Notes under the pieces: model-generated | Databases searched by the model: none | The model's input: the letters and a program-made list of their open reading frames with translations, nothing else | What the model was told of the DNA's origin: nothing | Position numbers and translations under genes: made by a program | In this document: positions 39,732 through 47,113 of the stretch, one piece after another | Layout: each line of letters begins with the position of its first letter | Numbering within the stretch: the first letter of the stretch is position 1 | Assembly: GCF_018130505.1 (NCBI RefSeq) | Contig: NZ_JAFCKH010000004.1 | Coordinates: 1-64,000, forward strand | Direction: 5' to 3' | Origin: Bradyrhizobium tropiciagri | GTDB taxonomy: Bacteria > Pseudomonadota > Alphaproteobacteria > Rhizobiales > Xanthobacteraceae | Length of the DNA: 64,000 nucleotides

Positions 39732-41057
39732 TCACTGCAGCGTGTGTTCCGACGCCGCGATCCAGGCGATCACGGCCTCGGAGAAGCCGTCGACCCGCGT
39801 CCACGCGCCGTGCCCGACGCCGTGCTGGTAGGACGCCACGTTGACCATGTATCCGCGTCCCTTGGGAGCGGGCACCTGGTCGTGGCTCTGCTCGTCGGTG
39901 AAGGCGATCAGGCGATCGCCCTTGCGGTCGATCTCCGTCACCGCCTTGCCGAGATACGTCCCGCCATGCGGCTGCGAGCCGATGATCGCATCGCGCAACG
40001 CAAAGCCCTGGCGCGGCGGCAGCTTCACGAGCTCATTGCTGAACGTGAAGATCTCGACCTCGTCGCACACCTCACGGGCAAGGATCGCAAGCCCGCAGGC
40101 CGCCTCTGCCCGCGTCATCTCAGACTGCGCCGAAAGCGGCGTGAACATCGATCCCGACACGTCGATCAGCAGCCGCGTGCGGCCGTCAAGCCGCGCGTAG
40201 CCCTTGATCGACTTCAGCATCGCGGCCTCGAGCTCGGGCTCGAAGTCCGGCGCATAGCGCGCCGCCGTGATGAAGCGGTAGGGCAGGATGCGGTCCGTCC
40301 GCATCGCGTCGATCGCCTCGGCGATGGTCCGGCGCGGCACCTCCGCCTTCTGCATCAGCCGCAGATTGCGCAGCAATGCCAGCCCGCCGAGCTTGTTCTC
40401 GGCGATCAGGCGCTCGAAGGTCGCGCGCTTGTCCTTGCCGGACGACAGCGCGACCTCCCAGGTATCGGGCGAGGTCAGCTCGCCATCGACGAGCTGCTTC
40501 CACACCTTCTCCTGCGCGGCGTCCTTCGGCTTGGCGTGCACCAGGAAAAGCACGTCCCTGATGCGCACCGCACCGTCGCGATCGTACTTCGCGAGCTGGT
40601 AGGCGTCGAACTTGGTCAGCGCCCGGGCCAGGCCCTTCTTGATCTGCGCCGAGACCGGCTGACGCTTGCGCTGCTGCATCGGGCCGAGTGCATCGGCCCA
40701 GTAGATCGCCAGCAGCTCGGTCATCTCGTCCGGCCGCTGGATCACATGGGCCAGCGTGTCGGCGACCAGACCGCGATGGGTCGCGTGCCGCGCCATCTCG
40801 CGGACCACGAGCAGCGGCGCGTGCCGCAGCTTCATCGTCTCGCGCGCGGCGACGGCAAGCTCCGCCACGCGGGCCGGCTCGACCATCGGCACCAGCGCCT
40901 TGATGCGATCGGCGATCGCAACGCCGTTCTCGTAGAACTGGTCCTCCCACAGGAGGCAGCTCAACAGCGCGCGCCGCAGCTCCATCTCGGGCGTGAAGCG
41001 CCTGCCGCGTCCGCCCTCGCGGGTGAACGCGCGCATGATCTTGTTGATCGTGGCCAT
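39732..41057 (-). CDS. rsr: Ro60 orthologue (TROVE plus vWA domain RNA-binding protein)
   Basis: The 441-residue protein opens MATINKIMRAFTREGGRGRR and has an alpha-helical TROVE/HEAT ring (residues about 15-290). A von Willebrand A domain follows with an intact MIDAS site: Asp299-x-Ser301-x-Ser303 in LLIDVSGSMFTPLSA, Thr367 in HGGTYLG and Asp388 in IAFTDEQSHD. Ro60 binds the ends of misfolded RNAs in its central hole and Y RNAs on its outer face, and in bacteria works with PNPase and RNA repair enzymes. AAGGAGG precedes the ATG by 6 bases. Four tRNA-like Y RNA units lie directly upstream on the same strand. No rtcA, rtcB or rtcR gene is in the window. Confidence 0.93.
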   Translation of the reverse strand: MATINKIMRAFTREGGRGRRFTPEMELRRALLSCLLWEDQFYENGVAIADRIKALVPMVEPARVAELAVAARETMKLRHAPLLVVREMARHATHRGLVADTLAHVIQRPDEMTELLAIYWADALGPMQQRKRQPVSAQIKKGLARALTKFDAYQLAKYDRDGAVRIRDVLFLVHAKPKDAAQEKVWKQLVDGELTSPDTWEVALSSGKDKRATFERLIAENKLGGLALLRNLRLMQKAEVPRRTIAEAIDAMRTDRILPYRFITAARYAPDFEPELEAAMLKSIKGYARLDGRTRLLIDVSGSMFTPLSAQSEMTRAEAACGLAILAREVCDEVEIFTFSNELVKLPPRQGFALRDAIIGSQPHGGTYLGKAVTEIDRKGDRLIAFTDEQSHDQVPAPKGRGYMVNVASYQHGVGHGAWTRVDGFSEAVIAWIAASEHTLQ

Positions 41058-41088
41058 GATGGCCTCCTTTCTTGGTTGAGTATGGATT

Positions 41089-41233
41089 GGATAGTGGTGC
41101 CGGGGAACAGGCGAGGCTGGACCGCCCTTGCGGGCGTCGCATGCTCTGTCCACTGAGCTACGGACAAAGTTCATCCGGAGGGATTCGAACCCTCGACCTT
41201 GCGATCCACGAAGTAACAGCACTCTTCACCACC
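41089..41233 (-). ncRNA. Y RNA-like tRNA mimic, unit 4 (next to the Ro60 gene)
   Basis: Read on the minus strand, it begins GGTGGTGAAGAGTGCTG and ends near GTTCCCCGGCACCAC; GTGGTG at the 5' end can pair with CACCAC at the 3' end. An inner stem pairs GAG-GCTG with CAGC-CTC around one bulged T. The T-arm GAGGGTTCGAATCCCTC (41178-41194) is perfect. It is followed by an acceptor-like stem CGGAT/GTCCG closed by a 7-base loop and the D-arm GCTC-AGTGGACA-GAGC (41143-41158). A GCAA-capped hairpin (CGCCC/GGGCG) stands where an anticodon arm would be. The 3' half precedes the 5' half, so it is not an ordinary tRNA gene. The unit ends 31 bp before the Ro60 start. Confidence 0.78.
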
Positions 41234-41294
41234 GGCCGCCGGCACGCCGTCCCGGCAAGCAAGAAGCGCTTGCGTGGACATCATGCCGGCGATT

Positions 41295-41464
41295 GAGAAA
41301 CCACGACCCGGGAACGGGCGATTGCTGAGACCCCGATCGGCAGCAGCTTACCCTGCCGGCCGGGAAGCGCTCTATCCACTGAGCTACCGGCGCTCATGAC
41401 ACCGGGCGGGATTCGAACCCGCGACCTCTCGTTTCACAGACGATGCAACAGCGATCTTCACCAC
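41295..41464 (-). ncRNA. Y RNA-like tRNA mimic, unit 3
   Basis: The minus strand reads GTGGTGAAGATCGCTGTTGC at the 5' end and CAGCAATCGCCCGTTCCC near the 3' end. GAT-C-GCTG pairs with CAGC-A-ATC, with one C.A mismatch where other units have a bulge. The tRNA part is the clearest of the four. It has T-arm GCGGGTTCGAATCCCGC (41406-41422) and 3' acceptor strand CCGGTGT. A 5-base loop CATGA follows, then 5' acceptor strand GCGCCGG, which pairs fully with CCGGTGT (two G-U), and D-arm GCTC-AGTGGATA-GAGC (41369-41384). This is a circularly permuted tRNA opened at the anticodon. Confidence 0.8.
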
Positions 41465-41465
41465 G

Positions 41466-41619
41466 GGCGTGGAGAGGGTCGGCGGGGAACGGCGATGCTG
41501 TCGTCGCTCCGAAGAGCACATTGAGCCACGGCATTGCTGCCGGCGGGACTTGAACCCGCACCTCCGAACCGCGACTGCGGCTCGGCGCTACTACCGAAGT
41601 AACAGACATCTTCACCACC
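41466..41619 (-). ncRNA. Y RNA-like tRNA mimic, unit 2
   Basis: The 5' end reads GGTGGTGAAGATGTCTGTTA and the 3' element ACAGCATCGCCGTTCCCCG. GATG-T-CTGT pairs with ACAG-CATC, leaving a single bulged T. The T-arm GCGGGTTCAAGTCCCGC (41543-41559) is perfect. The acceptor-like stem CGGCA/TGCCG is capped by a GCAA tetraloop. The D-arm is degenerate (GGCTCAATG), followed by a GCTC-TTCG-GAGC hairpin. Confidence 0.75.
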
Positions 41620-41623
41620 GCCG

Positions 41624-41645
41624 CACCGATGCCTACGCATCGGTG
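41624..41645. other. Perfect 9-bp hairpin between RNA units 1 and 2
   Basis: CACCGATGC and GCATCGGTG flank a 4-base loop. The hairpin overlaps the 3' end of unit 1 and ends just before unit 2. It has no T-run; it could be a processing signal or part of the unit 1 closing stem. Confidence 0.5.
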
Positions 41646-41831
41646 AATGGGTACGCTGGGGAACTGGCGATATCGGTGTCAGTGACACAACACAGCGCCG
41701 CTCCTTGCGGAAGCGAAACTGCGCCGGGGCGCACGCGAACCCTTGCCAGGCCGCATCCCGGTGCGTGTGCCAAAGGCGGGATTCGAACCCGCTCTTTCCA
41801 GTGGCGCGAAGTATCCGACATCTTCACCACC
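41642..41831 (-). ncRNA. Y RNA-like tRNA mimic, unit 1
   Basis: The 5' end GGTGGTGAAGATGTCGGATA and 3' element CCGATATCGCCAGTTCCCC pair as GATGTCGG with CCGATATC, eight base pairs. This is a fully compensated variant of the stem in units 2-4. TTCACC at the far 3' end can pair with GGTGAA. The T-arm GCGGGTTCGAATCCCGC (41776-41792) is perfect. The acceptor-like and D parts are less clear and longer than in the other units. Confidence 0.72.
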
Positions 41832-41910
41832 AGCGTCGGTTGAGCCGCAGCGATGCGGCAAACCGTTTATGAAAACTTGCTTGCGGCGCTGTCGACGCGC
41901 CGCAGACTGC

Positions 41911-41926
41911 GAACTCCTTGGAGTTC
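41911..41926. promoter_or_regulatory. 16-bp palindrome upstream of the RNA array
   Basis: GAACTCCTTGGAGTTC has perfect 7-bp arms around TT, about 80 bp before RNA unit 1. It is a candidate operator for the array. I see no sigma-54 (-24/-12) promoter that would suggest RtcR control. Confidence 0.4.
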
Positions 41927-42076
41927 ACTCTGCCATCGGTGTCCGGCTCATCGCCTCGTTCCCTCCGGCAGGCCCCGCGCGCTTGGGCACGCGCGTTGCC
42001 GCGCGAGCCCCGGGATCCGGGTCTCCCGTTCCGGCTTGCGCCGGGCAGTTTTCGAATGAGCGGTGCTTCGGACAAC

Positions 42077-42109
42077 AAAAAACCCTCCGAAGCGACTGGC
42101 TCGGGAGGG
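42077..42109 (-). terminator. Rho-independent terminator without an obvious gene
   Basis: On the minus strand CCCTCCCGAG and CTTCGGAGGG form a stem followed directly by TTTTTTG. This is the best intrinsic terminator in the window, yet the nearest upstream gene on that strand (LysR) ends 370 bp away. It may end a small RNA from 42110-42480 or insulate the RNA array from LysR read-through. Confidence 0.65.
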
Positions 42110-42481
42110 GTCCATGTAAGGCGGACTGTCGATCTCGGACTATGCGAGATCGCTCCCATGAGCCGGGCGCACGCTATCGATCGGCCGGAGGCCGTTCGAC
42201 AGGCGGTGGAATTTTTCAAATCTGGTGTACATCACCGGGCTCATGGTTGATCGCGAACGATTACTACTCGCGAAGGCGGCGGGACATACGCCCTCTCGTT
42301 GTAGATGTCAACGGGGAAGAACGACACGATGTCGGAGAGTCGCAGCGAGTTCAAACCCGGTGCGCGTGCGTTGAGCTGCTGTCTTTGCACGGAGAGCGCG
42401 GGTGCAGCGGCATTCCGTGTGCCCTCTGTTTCGAGCGACGACACTTCGACGAGCAAAGCTCGTGTCGTGCGGCAAGGAGCT

Positions 42482-43414
42482 TCAGCGGATCCCGGCGCCA
42501 ATCCTCGGTTTGCCACCACGCGCAGCAATCCGCGTCAGCGCATCGGCGAAGGCGCGCGCTGCCGGGCCGAGCGGTTCATCGAGCCGGTGAGCCAAATACG
42601 CTTCCATCGCAAGCTGCGCGTTGCGGCCGAGTGAGCCGGTCTCGACCCGCACGAGACGGCGTTCCTTCAAGTCGCGCGCCACCTGCCATTGCGGCAGCCG
42701 GCCCCAGCCGAGCCCGGCGAGGATCATGGCATGCTTGGTGTCCTGATTGCTGACCCGGCAGATCTGCGGCGAGAGCACGCCGAAGCTGCGGCCCTCCGAC
42801 AGCGGCGTCGGATCCGACAGCACGATCTGCAGATGATCGGCGAGGTCGGCGACGGTCTTGCGGCCGCGGCGCGCCAGCGGATGGCCCGCGGCGGCGACCG
42901 CGATAATGTGCACCGCGCAGATCGCATCGAGCGCGAGGCGGGGATCGCGAAAGTCCTCGCCGACGGTGACCGCGAGCGCGCTGCGCCGCTCGGTCAGCGC
43001 TTCGATCGGCCCGCCCATCGGCTCGACCGCGAGCCGTACGCCGACCGACGGATAGGCCGCGCGCATCTCCGTGAGCGCCGCACCGACGGTGGCGATCGGA
43101 AACAGCGTATCGACGACCAGCGAAAGCTCCGGCTCCACCCCTTCGCCGAGGCCGCGGGCGCGCGCCCGCATGGCATCGACGCGAAGCAGGATGTCGCGCG
43201 CGTTGATCAAGAGCGCCTTGCCGTCCGCCGTCAGCTCCGGCCGGTGGCTGGAGCGATCGAACAGGGTCAGGCCGAGTTCGGCCTCCAGATTGGCGATGGC
43301 GTGGCTGACCGCCGACTGCACCCGCGACAGCCGGCCGGCTGCGGCGCGAAAGCTGCCGCTCTCGGCGATGGTGACGAAGATGCGGATTTGGTCGAGCGTG
43401 AGGTTGTCGAGCAT
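42482..43414 (-). CDS. LysR family transcriptional regulator
   Basis: The 310-residue protein starts MLDNLTLDQIRIFVTIAESG. Its HTH is FRAAAGRLSRVQSAVSHAIA, and the effector domain has LSLVVDTLFPIATVGAALTE and a late MILAGLGWGRLPQWQVARDL. It is divergent from an MFS gene, the usual arrangement for a LysR regulator of an exporter. Inducer unknown. Confidence 0.92.
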   Translation of the reverse strand: MLDNLTLDQIRIFVTIAESGSFRAAAGRLSRVQSAVSHAIANLEAELGLTLFDRSSHRPELTADGKALLINARDILLRVDAMRARARGLGEGVEPELSLVVDTLFPIATVGAALTEMRAAYPSVGVRLAVEPMGGPIEALTERRSALAVTVGEDFRDPRLALDAICAVHIIAVAAAGHPLARRGRKTVADLADHLQIVLSDPTPLSEGRSFGVLSPQICRVSNQDTKHAMILAGLGWGRLPQWQVARDLKERRLVRVETGSLGRNAQLAMEAYLAHRLDEPLGPAARAFADALTRIAARGGKPRIGAGIR

Positions 43415-43518
43415 GATCTATGAAATCGATCAATTGGATGCAAAACATATCACTGCTGTCGATGGCCGGGAAACGATATCTCCTGCTGTTCCGGCCGGTG
43501 TCGGGCAGGGGTGAACCT

Positions 43519-44745
43519 ATGGCGATCGAAACGGCGGCCGTGATGCAGGGGAGCGACGCGAGGCGATGGGCAACCGTTGCCGTCGTGATCGGCTGCGGCG
43601 TCGCCGCCGCCGTGCAGGTCGGCAAGGTGCCGATTGCCGCGTCGATGTTGCAGGCCAGTCTCGGCATCGACCTCGCGGCGATCGGCAGCATCGTCGGCAT
43701 CTTCGCGGTGTTGGGCCTGGTCGGCAGCATCCCGGCGGGAGTCGTGATCGCCGCGATCGGCGCGCGACGCGTGCTGCTGTGCGGGCTCGCCGCCATCGCG
43801 CTCGGCGCGGGCCTTGGCGCGATGGCGCCGTCGCTGGCGTTGCTGCTGGCGTCCCGCCTGCTGGAAGGGCTCGGCTTCCTGCTGACGATGATCGCAGCCC
43901 CGGCCTTGCTCGATCGCATCGTCGAGGTGAATGCGCGCGACGTCACGATGGCGGTGTGGAGCTGCGTGATGCCGTTCGGCATCGCGCTGGCGCTGCTGCT
44001 GGGCCCGCTGTTCGGCGGCTGGCGCGCGATCTGGTGGGCAAGCGCCGCCACTGCCGCCGTGCTGTTCGTGCTGGCTGTCGTCGTCGTGCCGGGTGCGGCA
44101 TCGCGCACCGGTCCGGCGCGCGCTGGCCTGTTGCGCGAAGCCGCGGCGCTGGCGCGCCGGCGGACGCCTGCTCTGCTCACCGTGCTGTTTGCGCTCTACA
44201 GCCTGATGTTCTTCGCGCTGTTCAGCTTCCTGCCGATCCTGTTGACCCAGCGCCTCGGCGTGTCCGGCCAGAGCGCCGGCGCACTCAGCGCGGCGGCGGC
44301 GGCTGCGAACGTCATCGGCAATTTCGCCGCCGGCCAGTTGCTGGCGCGCGGCGCCAGCCGCATCGTGCTGATCGCGCTGGCCGCATTCGTGATGGGCGCA
44401 TCCGCGCTCGGAATCTTCCTGCCGGTGCCGGGCGGATGGGGCGCGTTCTGGCTGTGCCTGCTGTTCTCCGCGGCGGGCGGGTTGATGCCGGCGACCCTGC
44501 TGGCGACAGCGCCTGCGGCGGCGCGTTCCGCGTCGATGGTCCCCGTGATGGTGGGGCTGCTGATGACGGGCAGCAATTTCGGCCAGGTCACAGGACCGAT
44601 CGCGGTCGGTGCGGCGGTCTCGGCGTGGGGCTGGAGCGCCGGCTGCGTCATGGTCGTTGCCGCGGCGGTCCTCGCCGGCCTTGCCGTGTGGATGCTGGCG
44701 CGTGCCGATCACAACAGCGTGGGCGAGGGGCGCAAGGCGGCTTGA
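43519..44745 (+). CDS. MFS transporter
   Basis: I use ATG 43519 (408 residues) with AGGGG about 8 bases upstream; the frame extends to ATG 43420 but the extra 33 residues do not look like transporter. Twelve helices are visible, starting WATVAVVIGCGVAAAVQVGK, with GSIPAGVVIAAIGARRVLL as loop 2-3 and SRLLEGLGFLLTMIAAPALL in helix 4-5. It resembles the CynX/NimT-like group. It is divergent from a LysR regulator that probably controls it. Confidence 0.85.
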   Translation: MAIETAAVMQGSDARRWATVAVVIGCGVAAAVQVGKVPIAASMLQASLGIDLAAIGSIVGIFAVLGLVGSIPAGVVIAAIGARRVLLCGLAAIALGAGLGAMAPSLALLLASRLLEGLGFLLTMIAAPALLDRIVEVNARDVTMAVWSCVMPFGIALALLLGPLFGGWRAIWWASAATAAVLFVLAVVVVPGAASRTGPARAGLLREAAALARRRTPALLTVLFALYSLMFFALFSFLPILLTQRLGVSGQSAGALSAAAAAANVIGNFAAGQLLARGASRIVLIALAAFVMGASALGIFLPVPGGWGAFWLCLLFSAAGGLMPATLLATAPAAARSASMVPVMVGLLMTGSNFGQVTGPIAVGAAVSAWGWSAGCVMVVAAAVLAGLAVWMLARADHNSVGEGRKAA

Positions 44746-44808
44746 CGCGGCGGGCGCGGGGGCCGAAGGAGTGATGGTCTCTCACGCCAACGACAACAGG
44801 AAGTCTTC

Positions 44809-45153
44809 ATGACACGCGTGCGCTGTATCACCGAAATGGGCATGGGCGTCGACGTTCACGGCCGCGATGCCACCAAGGCCGCCAAGCGCGCGGTCTCGGA
44901 TGCGATCCGGCATTCCAGCCTCGGCTTCTTCCGCATGCTCGGCAAGACCGCGAACGACATGTTCGTCGACGTCACCATCGCGGTGCCGAATCCGGACGAG
45001 GTCGATACTGCTGCGGTTGCCAAGGAGCTGCCGTACGGCACCAAGACGGTGAAGGCGATCGCGGGCGGGCTCGAGATCCCGTCCGATCAGGGCAATGATC
45101 CGATCCTGATCGCGAACGCCGCCGTCATCGTCAGTTTCGATGACGGCAAGTGA
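44809..45153 (+). CDS. Lin0512 family protein
   Basis: The 114-residue protein has the complete Lin0512 pattern: CITEMGMGVDVHGRDATKAA, then AVSDAIRHSSLGFFRMLGKT and the closing NDPILIANAAVIVSFDDGK. Family members are small, conserved in bacteria and plants, and uncharacterised. AGGAAG precedes the ATG. It is transcribed after the MFS gene with a 63-bp gap and may be part of the same unit. Confidence 0.87.
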   Translation: MTRVRCITEMGMGVDVHGRDATKAAKRAVSDAIRHSSLGFFRMLGKTANDMFVDVTIAVPNPDEVDTAAVAKELPYGTKTVKAIAGGLEIPSDQGNDPILIANAAVIVSFDDGK

Positions 45154-45156
45154 GCC

Positions 45157-45242
45157 GTAGGGTGGGCAAAGCGCAGCGTGCCCACCATTGCGAGCGTGCT
45201 GGCGATGGTGGGCACGTCGCTTCGCGCCTTTGCCCACCCTGC
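45157..45242. repeat. Dispersed inverted repeat (GTAGGGTGGGCAAAG type)
   Basis: GTAGGGTGGGCAAAGCGCAG and the end TTTGCCCACCCTGC are inverted copies, as are CGTGCCCACCAT and ATGGTGGGCACG inside. The element lies between the convergent Lin0512 and SDR genes and would fold into a long RNA hairpin. Confidence 0.8.
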
Positions 45243-45254
45243 GACACAACGATG

Positions 45255-46124
45255 TCACTCGCTGCCGCGAAAATACTCCGGCTTGCCGGTGGTCCAGGTC
45301 TCGCCCCAGTGCTGGCCGCCGCCGTCGACCGTCAGCGTTTCACCGGTGACGAACTTGCCGGAGGGAGCTGCGAGATAGACGGCCGCTTCCGCAATGTCCC
45401 AGGGCGAGCCCGGGCGCATCATCGGATTGGAGCGCGGATAGGCGGCGCGCGCGGCTTCCGTGTAGACGTTCCAGCCCTCGGTCTCGATCGCGCCGGGCGC
45501 GATGCAGTTGATGCGGATGTTCAGCGGCGCCCATTCGACCGCGAGCGCGCGCGACAGGCTGATCACGCCGGAGCGCGCTGCGATGGTGTGCGCGATGCCG
45601 TAGAGGCCGTGGGTCGTGACCACGACGATGTTGACGATGCTGCCGGGATGCTTGCGGTCGCGCCAGCGCTGCGCCGCGGCCTGCATCATGTACCAGGTGC
45701 CGTTGAGGTTGGTGTTGATGACCGCGTTCCAGCCCTTGATCGAGAAGTCGATCGCCGCCTGCGGGAACTGGCCGCCGGCGCTGTTGACGAGGTGATCGAC
45801 GCGGCCGTGCGCGGCCCACAGCGTATCGAACAGCGCGGACACGGCGTCGGGATCCCTGATGTCCGCGACCTCCGCGGAGGCCTTCAGGCCGCGATGACCG
45901 AGATGATCGACCAGCGCATCGAGCTTGTCGGCATTGCGGCCGACCACTACCACATGGGCACCGAGCCGCGCGAACAGCCAGGCGATGGCGCGGCCGATGC
46001 CGCCGGCGCCGCCGGACACGACCACCACCTGAGCCGCCAGCGCATCGACCGCGAACACGGTCGGCTGTGTCGCAAGTTCGTCATCGGAGAGACCAAGCCG
46101 TTCCGGCTTCGTTTGATCGTTCAT
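45255..46124 (-). CDS. SDR family oxidoreductase, 2,4-dienoyl-CoA-reductase-like
   Basis: The 289-residue enzyme (ATG 46124, AAGGG upstream) has a Rossmann start VVVVSGGAGGIGRAIAWLFA and the NAG-type motif LVNSAGGQFPQAAID. A late VTGETLTVDGGGQHWGETW and INCIAPGAIETEGWN match the DECR branch of SDR. The usual Tyr-x-x-x-Lys is replaced by HTIAARSGVISLSR, as in other dienoyl-CoA reductase-like proteins, here with Arg at the Lys position. It probably reduces an enoyl or dienoyl thioester with NADPH. It is divergent from a GST gene. Confidence 0.85.
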   Translation of the reverse strand: MNDQTKPERLGLSDDELATQPTVFAVDALAAQVVVVSGGAGGIGRAIAWLFARLGAHVVVVGRNADKLDALVDHLGHRGLKASAEVADIRDPDAVSALFDTLWAAHGRVDHLVNSAGGQFPQAAIDFSIKGWNAVINTNLNGTWYMMQAAAQRWRDRKHPGSIVNIVVVTTHGLYGIAHTIAARSGVISLSRALAVEWAPLNIRINCIAPGAIETEGWNVYTEAARAAYPRSNPMMRPGSPWDIAEAAVYLAAPSGKFVTGETLTVDGGGQHWGETWTTGKPEYFRGSE

Positions 46125-46196
46125 GGTCAGCCCTTGCGGGTTGCAGCTGGGTCCGTAGATTAGCCGTCCAATAACAACCAGGCAAAGACAGCGCAC

Positions 46197-46904
46197 ATGA
46201 CCGATCTCTCAGCTTTTCCGATCACAAAACGCTGGCCCGCCCAGCATCCGGACCGCCTGCAGCTCTATTCGCTGCCGACCCCGAACGGGGTGAAGGTCTC
46301 GATCATGCTCGAGGAGATCGGGCTGCCCTACGAGGTGCATCTGGTCGACTTCGGCAAGGACGACCAGAAGTCGCCGGAGTTCCTGTCGCTGAACCCGAAC
46401 GGCAAGATTCCGGCGATGATCGATCCCAATGGCCCGGGCGGCAAGCCGCTGCCGTTGTTCGAGTCGGGCGCGATGCTGCAATATCTCGCCGAGAAGACCG
46501 GCAAGCTGCTGCCGGAAGATCCGGCGCGCCGCTACCAGGCCATTCAGTGGGTGCATTTCCAGATGGGCGGCATCGGTCCGATGTTCGGCCAGGTCGGCTT
46601 CTTCCACAAATTCGCCGGCAAGGACTATGAGGACAAGCGGCCGCTGCAGCGCTACGTCGCCGAATCCGCGCGCCTGCTCGGTGTCATGGATGCCCATCTG
46701 GCGGGACGGCAGTGGTTCATGGACGATGAGTACACGATTGCCGACATCTCGATGCTCGGCTGGGTGCGCAACCTGATCGGCTTCTACGGCGCGCGCGAGC
46801 TCGTCGAGTTTGACGCGTTCAAGAATGTCGCCGCCTGGCTCGAGCGCGGCCTCAAGCGGCCTGCCGTCGAGCGCGGCTTGAACATTCCTAAGCGGCCCGC
46901 TTGA
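46197..46904 (+). CDS. Nu-class glutathione transferase (YfcG/YghU-like disulfide reductase)
   Basis: The 235-residue protein contains LYSLPTPNGVKVSIMLEEIG; the TPNG-x-K-V motif with Thr and Asn contacting glutathione marks the Nu class (YfcG). NPNGKIPAMIDPNGPGGKPL is the cis-proline loop, and the C-terminal domain has YTIADISMLGWVRNLIGFY. Such enzymes have strong disulfide-bond reductase activity with two glutathiones. Its start codon lies 72 bp from the divergent SDR gene, so they share a promoter region. Confidence 0.9.
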   Translation: MTDLSAFPITKRWPAQHPDRLQLYSLPTPNGVKVSIMLEEIGLPYEVHLVDFGKDDQKSPEFLSLNPNGKIPAMIDPNGPGGKPLPLFESGAMLQYLAEKTGKLLPEDPARRYQAIQWVHFQMGGIGPMFGQVGFFHKFAGKDYEDKRPLQRYVAESARLLGVMDAHLAGRQWFMDDEYTIADISMLGWVRNLIGFYGARELVEFDAFKNVAAWLERGLKRPAVERGLNIPKRPA

Positions 46905-47113
46905 GCAACTCGTAGACGATCGGATTGTCGGCGCAGGCACTGGGGCCGCATTCGAGCAGGTGGAGCCACGTTCAGGGCTTGGCCTGCGTGTCGATCATGG
47001 CAGGCACGAAGCGGCGAACGAAAATGTGCATTGTCGCTTGCGCGGTGCCCCGCCAAGGTGGCAACACCTGCCGAGTTAAGTCCAGACGTTAGTTTTCAGC
47101 CCCGGGGCACCCC

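Larger units (their letters stand above)
41832..42481. other. Gene-free region upstream of the RNA array (650 bp)
   Basis: No convincing protein gene is seen; open frames here lack family features. It should hold the promoter of the RNA array and Ro60 gene. A 16-bp palindrome lies at 41911-41926, a terminator-like hairpin at 42077-42109, and an 8-bp hairpin CGATCTCG/CGAGATCG at 42130-42152. GC content is lower than in the flanks. Confidence 0.55.

Noticed and set aside
41089-41831. Ordinary tRNA genes, suggested by perfect T-arms and D-arms
   Set aside because: The halves are in reversed order, no anticodon loop or CCA-ready 3' end exists, and the two acceptor strands pair within one unit through a tiny loop. 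A Y RNA mimic fits better.
41824-42219. A 131-codon minus-strand open frame upstream of the RNA array
   Set aside because: It overlaps RNA unit 1, lacks a ribosome-binding site and any family pattern, and crosses the terminator hairpin.
42224-42236. Lux-box-like palindrome GGTGTACATCACC
   Set aside because: Only four bases per arm are truly inverted, and no luxI/luxR gene is in the window.
46995-47015. Sigma-54 (-24/-12) promoter for dctA (TGGCAGG-N4-AAGC)
   Set aside because: The -12 element lacks TT and no second GG/GC pair has the right spacing; too weak to call.
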